A stretch of 44,679 nucleotides of DNA, taken from Roseofilum halophilum BLCC-M91. Lineage in GTDB: Bacteria; Cyanobacteriota; Cyanobacteriia; Cyanobacteriales; Desertifilaceae. Both the position numbers and the translations under genes were made by a program. Under the pieces are notes generated by a model that ran no database searches, was not told the origin of the DNA, and saw only the letters and a program-made list of their open reading frames with translations. Shown in pieces: positions 32,873 to 41,342 of the stretch (its first letter is position 1; each line of letters opens with the position of its first letter). The DNA lies in contig NZ_JAQPOK010000076.1 of assembly GCF_030068445.1 (NCBI RefSeq), forward strand, positions 1 through 44,679. Direction: 5' to 3'.

Positions 32873-34366
32873 ATGAAAAAACAGTATTTGCGATTTAAGC
32901 TCAAGGTTTTCAGGCAGGCAACTTACCCAAAAATAAGTATTAAGGAACACTCACTCTGGTTTTGGGCAAGTCTGGGAGTGATGACGGCTTTAATTCCTTT
33001 GGGATGGCAGGCGATCGCCCAAGCCCAGACTCCAAATGGTTTGAGTAGTGACATCCCCGATCAAATGCAAATCATCCTCAATACGTTGTGGGTGATTTTT
33101 GCTGGAGTGCTGGTGTTTTTTATGAATGCTGGCTTTGCCATGCTAGAAACAGGCTTTTGCCGCCATAAAAGTGCTGTTAATATTTTAGCAAAAAATCTGA
33201 TTGTGTTCGCCTTATCCTCTCTGGCCTTTTGGGCCACTGGCTTTGCCTTGATGTTTGGCGATGGTAACCCCTTTATTGGACTGCAAGGATTTTTCCTCAG
33301 TGGCCCTGACAATAGTCCAGCCGTGGGAGAAGCTTACGAAGGGATCTATCGCTCCCTAGATTGGGCTGCCATTCCCCTGAAAGCCAAATTTTTCTTTCAA
33401 CTGGCCTTTGCGGGGACGGCCGCGACGATTGTCTCTGGAGCTGTGGCCGAACGGATTAAATTTGCCGCCTTTATCCTGTTTAGCGTGGGCTTAGTGGGAT
33501 TGGCTTACAGCATTATTGGCCATTGGATTTGGGGCGATGGATGGCTCTCCCAACTGGGCTTTTGGGACTTTGCTGGCTCGACTGTTGTTCATTCTGTGGG
33601 CGGATGGGGAGCTTTTATGGGGGCGGTTTTATTGGGGCCGCGCATGGATAAATATCCAGATGGGCAAATTGCTGCCATTCCGGGCCATAATTTAGCGATT
33701 TCTACCCTAGGGTGTCTGATTTTGTGGTTGGGATGGTTTGGATTTAATCCGGGTTCGACGTTAACGGCCGATCCTGAAGCGATTACCCATATTATTCTGA
33801 CTACGAATATGTCAGCGGCCGCTAGTGGGGTAACCGCTACGGTGGTTTCTTGGTTCTATTTTGGTAAGCCGGATCTGACGATGATTATTAATGGGATCTT
33901 GGCTGGGTTAGTTGCTGTTACGGCATCGTGTGCTTATGTCAATATGGGGAGCGCGATCGCCATTGGCATAATCTCTGGCATCATTGTGGTCTTTTCTGTC
34001 GTGTATTTGGAACAATGGCGCATTGATGACCCGGTAGGGGCGATTTCTGTCCATTTGGTCTGTGGGATCTGGGGAACATTGGCACTGGGCTTGTTTAGCG
34101 TGGGCCCCGATATTTATCCTTGGTATGGTGAAACGGCGGGCCCCTTGGCCGGCTTGCTTTTGGGGGGCGGCTATTCTCAGTTACTTAATCAGTTATTGGG
34201 GGTGCTGGCCGTTGGGTTTGCCATGATTGCGTTTAGTTTGCTGTTGTGGTTGAGCCTCAGTTTTACTGTGGGGATACGAGTGAGTCCCATGGAGGAGCAA
34301 GAGGGCTTGGATCTGAGCGAACATAGTATGGAAGCCTATAGTGGGTTTGTGAAAGAACAGGAGTGA
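32873..34366 (+). CDS. amt: Ammonium transporter
   Basis: This 497-residue protein has a signal-like N-terminal segment (to about residue 52, AIAQAQ) and 11 transmembrane helices. Conserved blocks are FFMNAGFAMLETGFCRHKSAVN (about 82-103), FFQLAFAGTAATIVSGAVAERI, GHWIWGDGWL, DFAGSTVVHSVGGWGAFMGA with the pore His, and NPGSTL. It imports NH4+/NH3 across the cytoplasmic membrane. Cyanobacterial amt genes are usually under NtcA, but I see no perfect GTA-N8-TAC in the 296-bp upstream region; that stretch is AT-rich and shows nothing else I can support. No PII gene is adjacent. Confidence 0.96.
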   Translation: MKKQYLRFKLKVFRQATYPKISIKEHSLWFWASLGVMTALIPLGWQAIAQAQTPNGLSSDIPDQMQIILNTLWVIFAGVLVFFMNAGFAMLETGFCRHKSAVNILAKNLIVFALSSLAFWATGFALMFGDGNPFIGLQGFFLSGPDNSPAVGEAYEGIYRSLDWAAIPLKAKFFFQLAFAGTAATIVSGAVAERIKFAAFILFSVGLVGLAYSIIGHWIWGDGWLSQLGFWDFAGSTVVHSVGGWGAFMGAVLLGPRMDKYPDGQIAAIPGHNLAISTLGCLILWLGWFGFNPGSTLTADPEAITHIILTTNMSAAASGVTATVVSWFYFGKPDLTMIINGILAGLVAVTASCAYVNMGSAIAIGIISGIIVVFSVVYLEQWRIDDPVGAISVHLVCGIWGTLALGLFSVGPDIYPWYGETAGPLAGLLLGGGYSQLLNQLLGVLAVGFAMIAFSLLLWLSLSFTVGIRVSPMEEQEGLDLSEHSMEAYSGFVKEQE

Positions 34367-34375
34367 GGAAGAAAC

Positions 34376-34399
34376 GGGGACACGGGGACACGGGGACAC
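34376..34399 (+). repeat. Octamer GGGGACAC x3
   Basis: Three exact tandem octamers lie in the 80-bp gap between amt and the M42 peptidase gene. Similar in style to the CCCCATCT octamers at 31855-31878. Confidence 0.85.
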
Positions 34400-34446
34400 G
34401 GAGAATGGGATGATATGAAATGCAAATATTATATGGACTGGGATGA

Positions 34447-35493
34447 ATGGACTCGGATGGTTGGTTTAAACGGATTGAAGAGTTGGTGATGCTCCATTCT
34501 CCAAGCGGAGTTGAGGGGGAGATGACTCGGTTTCTGTTGGCGGAGTTTGAACGCTTGGGGGTGGAGGTGACGGTGGATTTGGCCGATAATGTGATTGCTA
34601 AAATTCCTGGTAAAGAGGGGAGTGGGGCGATCGCCATTACGGCCCATAAGGATGAAATTGGCGCTATTGTTAAGCGCATCAAACCCCAGGGACGGTTGGA
34701 GGTGGCTAGACTCGGAGGTTCGTTTCCTTGGGTGTATGGGGAGGGGGTGGTGGATATTTTGGGCGATCGCCGCACGATTTCCGGTATCCTCAGTTTTGGC
34801 TCCCGCCATGTTTCCCATGAGTCTCCCCAAAAGGTACAGCAGGAAACGAAACCTGTAGAGTGGGAAAAGGTTTGGATCGAAACCAAGCTCACTCAGGAGC
34901 AGTTACAAGAGGCTGGGGTGCGTCCGGGAACTCGCGTGGTCGTGGGGAAACACCGCAAGCGGGCGATGCGGTTACATGATTATATTGCTAGTTATACGTT
35001 GGATAATAAGGCCTCTGTTGCCATCCTCTTAGCCCTGGCCGAGCGCGTCAAAGAACCTCCCATCGATGTCTATTTGGTGGCTTCGGCGAAGGAAGAGGTG
35101 GGAGCCATGGGAGCCTTATATTTTAGCCAGCACCATCGCTTAGAAGCCTTGATCGCTCTGGAAATTTGCCCTTTAGCTCCAGAATATCCGATCGCCGATG
35201 GGGTGGCTCCGGTTCTGCTCTCCCAAGATAGTTATGGACTCTACGATGAGGGCTTAAATCAGGAATTACAGCAGGCCGCTGAAACTGCCCAAATTCCCAT
35301 CCAACGGGCGATTCTCAGTGGCTTTGGTAGTGATGCCTCGATCGCCATGAAGCTCGGTCATGTGGCTCGTGGCGCGTGTCTGGGCTTCCCCACCCAGAAT
35401 ACCCATGGCTATGAAATTGCCCATTTAGGGGCGATCGGCAATTGTCTCGAAATTTTAGTGAGTTATGTCAGCTCAATTCAACCTTACGTCTGA
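34447..35493 (+). CDS. M42-family metallo-aminopeptidase
   Basis: This 348-residue protein has the M42 (glutamyl aminopeptidase/FrvX/TET) pattern: metal ligands in TAHKDEIG (about 64-71), the bridging Asp in YTLDNKAS (about 182-189), catalytic Glu in SAKEEVGAMGA (about 213-223), Asp in LEICPLAPE, and a final His in TQNTHGYE. These enzymes form large tetrahedral cytosolic complexes that trim peptides with Zn or Co. The ATG at 34447 is used; a second ATG four bases earlier is out of frame. It follows amt but there is no functional link that I know of. Confidence 0.92.
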   Translation: MDSDGWFKRIEELVMLHSPSGVEGEMTRFLLAEFERLGVEVTVDLADNVIAKIPGKEGSGAIAITAHKDEIGAIVKRIKPQGRLEVARLGGSFPWVYGEGVVDILGDRRTISGILSFGSRHVSHESPQKVQQETKPVEWEKVWIETKLTQEQLQEAGVRPGTRVVVGKHRKRAMRLHDYIASYTLDNKASVAILLALAERVKEPPIDVYLVASAKEEVGAMGALYFSQHHRLEALIALEICPLAPEYPIADGVAPVLLSQDSYGLYDEGLNQELQQAAETAQIPIQRAILSGFGSDASIAMKLGHVARGACLGFPTQNTHGYEIAHLGAIGNCLEILVSYVSSIQPYV

Positions 35494-35627
35494 GGATTGA
35501 ATGGAATTTTTAAACTCTCTGGTTAGCAATCCTGATGATTCCCTGGATTTTTGTATCTCAGTATACCAAAAAAGTCATATATAAACCTTTCCTAAAAAAC
35601 GTAAAGTTATGTAAACTGTTTATAGAG

Positions 35628-35670
35628 GGATGTGAATCTAGGCTTTCACAGGTTTTTCACATTCACATCC
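35628..35670 (+). promoter_or_regulatory. Perfect 10-bp inverted repeat in the leader of the 99-aa protein gene
   Basis: GGATGTGAAT (35628-35637) and ATTCACATCC (35661-35670) flank 23 bases. GTGAA at 35632 could also pair with TTCAC at 35645 or 35655, so alternative hairpins are possible. A TTATAG box lies just upstream near 35619, so the repeat is probably in the 5' UTR, 54 bp from the start codon. It may be an operator or an RNA stability or switching element. Confidence 0.5.
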
Positions 35671-35723
35671 TATGATGATTTACATAAGGAACACACAAGC
35701 AAGGAATTTATTAGGAGCCGGTT

Positions 35724-36023
35724 ATGTCTGTTAGTTTACCCTCAATCATCCAAGAACAATTCGTAAAACCCTTCAAATACTGGAACGATGGTGTCCAGGA
35801 AGCCATGTCCTACCAGAATGAAATGTATACTTACGTCCGTTCTTACAACCAAGAGAAACGTCTACAAGCCTATGGCTATGCCTGTGACATGGCTGAACAA
35901 AACATCAGAAGCTGCATTACTTGCTCTGAGCAAGGCTACAAAGTTTGGGTCAATCTCAAGTCCCTAGCCAATCAGCAGGCTAATGACGCTCAAAACCTGA
36001 ACCTCAGCCCAGTCTTTTCCTAG
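35724..36023 (+). CDS. Hypothetical protein of 99 aa, four-Cys/aromatic helical
   Basis: A strong AGGAG at 35713-35717 precedes the ATG. The 99-residue product is soluble and helical (IIQEQFVKPFKYWNDGVQEAM..., YNQEKRLQAYGYACDMAEQN) with three Cys at about 54, 63 and 66 (SCITCSEQG), a CxxC pair that could bind metal or form a disulfide. I recognise no named family. The long AT-rich leader with a perfect inverted repeat and good ribosome site suggests a well expressed, regulated gene. It is convergent with the ArsA-like gene. Confidence 0.65.
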   Translation: MSVSLPSIIQEQFVKPFKYWNDGVQEAMSYQNEMYTYVRSYNQEKRLQAYGYACDMAEQNIRSCITCSEQGYKVWVNLKSLANQQANDAQNLNLSPVFS

Positions 36024-36040
36024 TCCACCTCTAGGATGAC

Positions 36041-36080
36041 GGTTCAAGACGGTTCAAGACGATTCAAAGAGTTTCAAACA
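36041..36080. repeat. Four degenerate decamers (GGTTCAAGAC)
   Basis: Two exact GGTTCAAGAC units are followed by GATTCAAAGA and GTTTCAAACA. The last two cover the stop and final codons of the ArsA-like gene. It lies between convergent genes. Confidence 0.75.
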
Positions 36081-37962
36081 GTAATCGTGCCGCTCCTTGA
36101 ATACGCACCAGAGGTTCAACAGAGCGAGGCAAGGGAGGAAGATGAATCACAGTTTGCTCGCTATCAAAACCCAATTGGTCATGACGATCGCAACTATAGT
36201 TCCAAACCACATAGTTTTGATTAACCTCTAGATCCTTCAACGATGTACTTAATCGATGGTGTTCCGCTAAAATCGCCGGTTGATTCTGTACCACCCCAAT
36301 AAATTCAGTATGCTCACGATCCTTGAGCTTTTTCTGGGCTGTAACTACCCGTTTTCTCAGGGTGCGGAGTTCGCCCATAAACTCGGTACGTCCGAGAACA
36401 TCTTGATATTTAATCCATAATTTGAACACCCAGGCTAACCAGTCGGCTAGGGCTGTGGGCATTTCTAGAAATCGCAGTAAGTGGCCAGTGGGAGCAGTAT
36501 CCAGGATGATTAAATCTTGCTCTTGACTCTCTAAGAGTTCCATCACAGCTAAGAGAGCTAAGATTTCATCAATTCCAGGAAAAGAGAGGGAGACCAGTTT
36601 GCGCCAAGCTTCCGGGCCATAGAGTAATTTTAGGTTTTCCTGGGTGGGAGAATCGCCACTAATCATTTCAGCGAGTTCCCACAAATAGGCTTCGCGAAAT
36701 TGATTGAGGAGAACTTGAGAATTAATTTCAGCGGCCGTGAGATTGGGGAGATCGATCGCCTGGGGATCGTGGTCTAAAGGCTGGCCGAAGGCATCCCCCA
36801 AGGAATGGGCCGGATCGATAGAAATCACCCGCACTCGTCTTTCGGGGTGGGTTTTTGCCATTCCCCAGGCGATCGCCGCCGCCACAGTAGTTTTACCCAC
36901 TCCGCCTTTACCCCCAACAATCGTTAAGCGGCGCTGTTGGTCAATAAAATCGGGTAAACTCGGTGGGATGCGATCGGGCCAAGTCACCTCAGTTAAGGCG
37001 CTCTGTGCCCCATCCTGCATCGTCACCGGAGACATCTGCGCCATCACTCGATCTAACGCTTCACCTCCCAAGGGAGGAGTAGCCAATTGAGCGATCCCCA
37101 AAAGGGGCAAACCCTGCACCAGTTCCTGAAATCCGGGGAGAATCTGCTGCTGCTCTGCATAGCGGTCTCGATCTCCTGGGGATAAATCCTCCGATCCCGC
37201 TACCAACCGATTCACCCAAACCCCACCCAAAGGAATCTGCAACCCTTGTAGAGACGTGACAAACCGCCGGGTTTCTTCTAAACTCATGGCTTCAGCAATT
37301 CCCACCACCACGCAACGGGTGCGGTCTCGATCTTGCAATAAGGCCCGTCCCGTTTGCAGATCCCCTTTCATGTCCTGTAAAAACTCATCCCCCCGATCCC
37401 CCTGATAGCGACCGGTAAACGCTTCACTGATAGCGCGGTGCTTTTCCTGGAATAAATCCAGCGCTTCTAAAAACTGATCGAGAAAATCCATTAATCCCAA
37501 CAGGTTGAGTGCATGGCCACTAGGGGCCATATCCACCACCACCCGGTCTACCTCTTCCTCCCGCAACAGACGCTGAATTTCTAAGATTCCCATTAATTCA
37601 TCGAGTCCCGGCCAACTTAAATCCCAGACGGGGGTTAAATCTTCGGCCGAGGCAAAACTTCCCCGTTCCACCAGCAGTTGTAGGACTTCACCGTAGCGCT
37701 GTTTAAAGTCTTGTAGTAAGGTGGCTGCATCCAGAGCTTGGACTTCTAGATTAGGTAGATCGGGCAGAGAAAGGCGATCGCCAGTCACCGGACATTGCAA
37801 CACATCCCCCAAGGAATGGGCCGGATCGGTCGAGAGCAGTAAAACTTTCTCTTCGGGGAACCGTTGGCCCCAATAGCGAGCAAACCCACAGGATAGGGTG
37901 GTTTTCCCCACGCCCCCTTTCCCACTCAAGAGCAATAGTTGTAGGCGATCGTATGAATTCAT
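36064..37962 (-). CDS. Tandem (double) ArsA/Get3-like ATPase
   Basis: The 632-residue protein consists of two ArsA/Get3-type ATPase halves in one chain: half 1 with deviant Walker A SGKGGVGKTT (13-22) and half 2 with GGKGGVGKTT (about 350-359). Both halves have STDPAHSLGD / SIDPAHSLGD switch I motifs and a DMAPSGHALNLL / DTAPTGHLLRFL switch II pair, so both sites look active. Classic ArsA has the same two-domain form, but no arsenite metalation cysteine triad or arsB gene is visible. Cyanobacterial homologues are annotated as Get3/ArsA. A role in membrane-protein targeting or another ATP-driven task cannot be decided here. Confidence 0.88.
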   Translation of the reverse strand: MNSYDRLQLLLLSGKGGVGKTTLSCGFARYWGQRFPEEKVLLLSTDPAHSLGDVLQCPVTGDRLSLPDLPNLEVQALDAATLLQDFKQRYGEVLQLLVERGSFASAEDLTPVWDLSWPGLDELMGILEIQRLLREEEVDRVVVDMAPSGHALNLLGLMDFLDQFLEALDLFQEKHRAISEAFTGRYQGDRGDEFLQDMKGDLQTGRALLQDRDRTRCVVVGIAEAMSLEETRRFVTSLQGLQIPLGGVWVNRLVAGSEDLSPGDRDRYAEQQQILPGFQELVQGLPLLGIAQLATPPLGGEALDRVMAQMSPVTMQDGAQSALTEVTWPDRIPPSLPDFIDQQRRLTIVGGKGGVGKTTVAAAIAWGMAKTHPERRVRVISIDPAHSLGDAFGQPLDHDPQAIDLPNLTAAEINSQVLLNQFREAYLWELAEMISGDSPTQENLKLLYGPEAWRKLVSLSFPGIDEILALLAVMELLESQEQDLIILDTAPTGHLLRFLEMPTALADWLAWVFKLWIKYQDVLGRTEFMGELRTLRKRVVTAQKKLKDREHTEFIGVVQNQPAILAEHHRLSTSLKDLEVNQNYVVWNYSCDRHDQLGFDSEQTVIHLPPLPRSVEPLVRIQGAARLLFETL

Positions 37963-38004
37963 AGCACCAGGATCGGTTGTCCATCCCCTATGGTACTACC
38001 AGTT

Positions 38005-38565
38005 TTACTCTGAAACATCTCCACTGGTATTGCGAGTAATTAACTCTACCGCATCATAGCCATCCACTTCCTTTAAATACACTTTCACATTTTCTTCCCT
38101 AGAGGTCGGCAATTGTTTCCCACTAAAATCAGGATGAATGGGTAATTCTCGATGACCCCTGTCCACCAACACCACCAGCCAAATTTCTGCGGGTCTACCA
38201 TAATCACTCACCGCATTCAGGGCCGCTCGAATGGTTCGCCCTTTGTAGATCACATCATCCACTAAAACTACGGTTTTGCCCGACAAATCCAGGGGAATTT
38301 CCGTTTTTGCTGGAGTTCGCATACCAATTTGATCCAAATCATCCCGATAAAAGGTAACATCTAAGGCTCCAACTGGAACGGAGGTTTGTTCGAGCAGCGT
38401 AATTTGTTCGGCAATTAAATGGGCTAAAGGGACTCCACGGGTATGGATTCCCAATAGCACAATTTGCGATAATTCCCCAGATTTTTCTATAATCTGGGAG
38501 GCTAACCGAGTTAAGGTGCGACGAATTTCGTGGGCATCAAGAATTTCAACAATTTGAGCGGTCAT
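38005..38565 (-). CDS. pyrR: PyrR-type uracil phosphoribosyltransferase/regulator
   Basis: A 186-residue type I phosphoribosyltransferase with PRPP loop [20 protein letters not shown] (about 97-116) and the PyrR pattern [16 protein letters not shown] near residue 37 and [23 protein letters not shown] near 134. It is the usual length. PyrR attenuates pyr operons in some bacteria and has uracil phosphoribosyltransferase activity; in cyanobacteria the regulatory role is not established. It lies 42 bp downstream of nothing related: the ArsA-like gene follows it on the same strand. Confidence 0.93.
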   Translation of the reverse strand: MTAQIVEILDAHEIRRTLTRLASQIIEKSGELSQIVLLGIHTRGVPLAHLIAEQITLLEQTSVPVGALDVTFYRDDLDQIGMRTPAKTEIPLDLSGKTVVLVDDVIYKGRTIRAALNAVSDYGRPAEIWLVVLVDRGHRELPIHPDFSGKQLPTSREENVKVYLKEVDGYDAVELITRNTSGDVSE

Positions 38566-38692
38566 GATCGCAGACAGATAGGGCGTTATTGCAGCAAGGA
38601 GAGGGAGAATAGATGTTTTAATTATCGTCGATCCACGTGAAAAAAGCGAGGGTCTTCAACCCGTTAGCTCTGAGCCAGTCCAGTGGGCGATC

Positions 38693-39673
38693 CTACAGTA
38701 CGAATCCCAGACCAATCCCTAGCCCTAACCACAGTAAAAAACAAGAGCGGGTGAGGGTGAGGGCTTGGGTGATGGAGTGGGGGGTAATGGGGTGGATTGG
38801 ATCGCCTAAAGGGGGTTTAATTTTGATCGTTCCTCGATAGGTATTGACTCCCCCTAATTGAACTCCTAGGATGGCCGCATAGACACATTCACTCCATCCA
38901 GAATTGGGACTAGGGTCGTGGATTGCATCCCGTTGACATAGGGCCCAAACTTTTTTTAATTGACCGGATAATAGACCCAAGGTAATCACTGTTAAGCGAC
39001 AGGGAAGCCAGGTGAGGAAGTCTTCGAGTTTGGCACTAAACCAACCCATATATAAGTAGGGGGGTTCTCGATAGCCAATCATGGAATCTAAGGTGCTGGC
39101 TGCTTTGTACCCCATGGCCAGAGGGAGAGGCCCTAAACCGGGAATTAGAGTGCCCAAAATAGCATAAAATAGGGGCGCTGTCACACCATCAATGGCATTT
39201 TCAGCTAGAGTTTCTAGGATAGCTCGAAGAATTTCTGGTTCATCTAGGGTTTGGGTCTCTCGACCCACATACAGACTGAGCTTTTCACGGGCGCTGTCGA
39301 GATCCCCAGCTTGTAGAGGATGGAGGACATCTAGAGCTGCATGGTGTAAACTTCTGCCAGCAAAACAACTGGCTAGAAGTAGACTTTCGATACTGATTCC
39401 TAGGAGGGGATGAACCGTGTTAGCCAGCCCGATGATTCTATCACTAACTAGGGCAGCCGTGCCTATAACCGTAAGACCTAGGGCAACTCCTGCCCACCGT
39501 TGGCTTAGGGGAGAGTGGCAACATTTGAGAATAAGCTGACTTCCTTGGGCGATCGATTTTCCCATTAGTTGAACGGGATGGGGCCAATGCCAAGGATCGC
39601 CGATCAGAAAATCTAGAATTGAGGCGATCGCTAAACCGATCGGAGGCCAGAAGAACACCATAAGTTTTTGCAC
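38693..39673 (-). CDS. cbiB: Adenosylcobinamide-phosphate synthase CbiB/CobD
   Basis: A 326-residue (or 322 from the ATG at 39661) membrane protein with the CbiB signature DFLIGDPWHWPHPVQLMG near the start, and further family blocks LAENAIDGVTAPLFYAILG, GYKAASTLDSMIGYR and YLYMGWFSAKLEDFLTWLP. It joins the aminopropanol arm to adenosylcobyric acid in (pseudo)cobalamin synthesis. The GTG at 39673 overlaps the last base of the Rrf2 stop (TAGTG), which supports it as start and implies translational coupling. No cobalamin riboswitch was seen upstream. Confidence 0.93.
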   Translation of the reverse strand: MQKLMVFFWPPIGLAIASILDFLIGDPWHWPHPVQLMGKSIAQGSQLILKCCHSPLSQRWAGVALGLTVIGTAALVSDRIIGLANTVHPLLGISIESLLLASCFAGRSLHHAALDVLHPLQAGDLDSAREKLSLYVGRETQTLDEPEILRAILETLAENAIDGVTAPLFYAILGTLIPGLGPLPLAMGYKAASTLDSMIGYREPPYLYMGWFSAKLEDFLTWLPCRLTVITLGLLSGQLKKVWALCQRDAIHDPSPNSGWSECVYAAILGVQLGGVNTYRGTIKIKPPLGDPIHPITPHSITQALTLTRSCFLLWLGLGIGLGFVL

Positions 39674-40116
39674 TAAACCACAAAATTACTGGCTTCTCCT
39701 TGGGAGGCTTGCCAACTACGAGCATCGAAGTACAGGTCTTCTAGGGAAATAGTATACAACGATTCTTTGAGTTTTTGATGGAGCCGATTCCATAAGCTAT
39801 AGGTTACCCAGTCTTCCACTTGATTGTTATCGGGAGGAGAATCGGCCAGAGGGGGAAAGGTTTCTCCCACTGCTTCGAGAATTTGCCCTAGAGAAATATG
39901 GGCCGGTTGATGGGCTAAACCGTAGCCTCCTTGGGCCCCTCGAAGGGAATAAACTAGACCTGCTTCTCGCAGTTGAATCAGCAGTTTTTCTAAATAGGCT
40001 GCCGAGATCTGTTGACGAGTGGCGATCGCTTGTACAGATGAGGGCCCATATCCCGGTTGTAAGGTTAAATCTAACAGGGCCTTAACACTATAATGTCCAC
40101 GGGTTGTCAACTTCAT
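39673..40116 (-). CDS. Rrf2-family transcriptional regulator without cysteines
   Basis: The 147-residue protein has an N-terminal winged helix typical of Rrf2: MKLTTRGHYSVKALLDL, ISAAYLEKLLIQLREAGLV, SLRGAQGGYGLA and ISLGQILEAVGE. It contains no Cys at all, so it cannot bind an Fe-S cluster in the way IscR, NsrR or RirA do; it is closer to CymR-type members. It overlaps cbiB by one base and is likely co-transcribed, so it may respond to a cobalamin, sulfur or O-acetylserine signal; that is inference. Confidence 0.88.
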   Translation of the reverse strand: MKLTTRGHYSVKALLDLTLQPGYGPSSVQAIATRQQISAAYLEKLLIQLREAGLVYSLRGAQGGYGLAHQPAHISLGQILEAVGETFPPLADSPPDNNQVEDWVTYSLWNRLHQKLKESLYTISLEDLYFDARSWQASQGEASNFVV

Positions 40117-40249
40117 CTTCTGGGCAATCTATGGATGGGATGGGGGGACTTATGATCTTGATGAAATTCCTAACCATGCTTCAGTTAGGATCGGGGTGTC
40201 GGAGGTCACGATTTTATTCTGACATGGGTCAACTTTTGTGCGAGAGGTT

Positions 40250-40264
40250 GTAATATATTGTTAC
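40250..40264. promoter_or_regulatory. GTAA-N7-TTAC dyad upstream of cyAbrB
   Basis: GTAATATATTGTTAC forms a small dyad 80 bp before the cyAbrB start and in the shared upstream region of the divergent Rrf2 gene. It resembles an NtcA-type GTA-N-TAC site but has a 9-base spacer instead of 8. It could be a dimer operator. Confidence 0.3.
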
Positions 40265-40343
40265 TAGCCGGTGAAAAGAACAACTTTTTTTTTCGGCAAA
40301 CATCAGTTAAACTGAAAACAGTTCTAAATCAAGTCGTTAAGTG

Positions 40344-40736
40344 ATGAGTAAAACAGAGAAAATGAAACCTCTAGTTGGTCAAGAGTTAGTTAACAAGGTT
40401 AAAGAGCTAGACCACCTGAGCAAAGAGGATAAAGCCAAAGAATGTGGCTACTCTACCACCACGAAAGGTGGGGTAGAGCGGGTGAATATGATGAAATTCC
40501 TCAATGCATTAATCGACGCTGAAGGAATTGAGCTAGATGGGAAAAACTCATCGAATGGGCGAGGTGGACGCAGCGCCAGCTATCGGATTAGTGTGCAATC
40601 GAATGGTAACTTACTGATCGGGGCAGCCTATACTAAGCAGATGGATCTGCAACCGGGTGATGAGTTTGAAATTTCTTTAGGCCGCAAACATATTCATCTC
40701 AAGCAAATCGGATCTGAAGCTAATGGTGACGACTAA
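40344..40736 (+). CDS. cyAbrB-family transcriptional regulator
   Basis: A 130-residue protein from the ATG at 40344 (a GTG lies one codon earlier). The N-terminal part KPLVGQELVNKVKELDHLSKEDKAKECGY and the C-terminal swapped-hairpin AbrB domain (about 80-125, YRISVQSNGNLLIGAAYTKQMDLQPGDEFEISLGRKHIHL) are those of cyanobacterial cyAbrB proteins, which regulate carbon and nitrogen metabolism genes and redox genes. In Synechocystis the pair is Sll0359/Sll0822; I cannot decide the subtype with certainty. It is monocistronic; the 177-bp downstream gap holds only a short CCAGAA/TTCTGG hairpin. Confidence 0.92.
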   Translation: MSKTEKMKPLVGQELVNKVKELDHLSKEDKAKECGYSTTTKGGVERVNMMKFLNALIDAEGIELDGKNSSNGRGGRSASYRISVQSNGNLLIGAAYTKQMDLQPGDEFEISLGRKHIHLKQIGSEANGDD

Positions 40737-40913
40737 GCCTTGACTCCCCCCTTTCGGATCGACTAATGGGCGATCTAACCTCCTGAATCCACGCCTGTGA
40801 AGGGATCTGGAGCGGAGAAATGCAGGAAAAAGACCCCAGAACACACCCATTCTGGAGAAGTCCCCAAAAGAGTAAGGATTCTTAACCTGATTTCTCCCTA
40901 GGGCTGGGGTAGA

Positions 40914-41342
40914 ATGAAAAGGGTTTTCAACGCATCAAGTGCAATGAATGCAGATACATTTAATTTTGAGAGTCACTCCCCTACCTGTCCCATTTGTCAT
41001 CGAGTTCAGGTCTTACCTTTAGAACAGTTGAACAGTGGACTCTATATCTGTCCCTATTGTCAGCAACGATTAGTGGTCAGTAAGAGTGGCCATTATGTGC
41101 GCGATCCATTCATGTTGAAACCTTTTATTTCCAGTCAATTATTGCGCCGCCAAAGTCATCCCCTAGCGAGGGCGATCAGGGACTGTGGAAGTGCTAAACC
41201 CCCCTATTGGATTACAGTGATGGTGAGTATTGTCCTGTTTAGTTTTGCCTTAGCTGCGACTGAACGGGTAAAACCGGTAGAGAATCCGATCCCCCATTGG
41301 ATGGAAGAAGGGAGTCAGATTATGCGATCGCTACATCCATAA
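40914..41342 (+). CDS. Zinc-ribbon single-span membrane protein
   Basis: This 142-residue protein has a C4 zinc ribbon (CPIC at about 25-28 and CPYC at about 46-49), a basic linker and one transmembrane helix (about 99-116, WITVMVSIVLFSFALAA), then a short outer tail. The ATG at 40914 is used; Met11 is an alternative. No named family is recognised. Its last 12 bases overlap the end of the convergent GT39 gene. Confidence 0.7.
   Translation: MKRVFNASSAMNADTFNFESHSPTCPICHRVQVLPLEQLNSGLYICPYCQQRLVVSKSGHYVRDPFMLKPFISSQLLRRQSHPLARAIRDCGSAKPPYWITVMVSIVLFSFALAATERVKPVENPIPHWMEEGSQIMRSLHP

Noticed and set aside
40836-40855. Intrinsic terminator after cyAbrB
   Set aside because: CCAGAA/TTCTGG gives only a 6-bp stem and no T-run follows.
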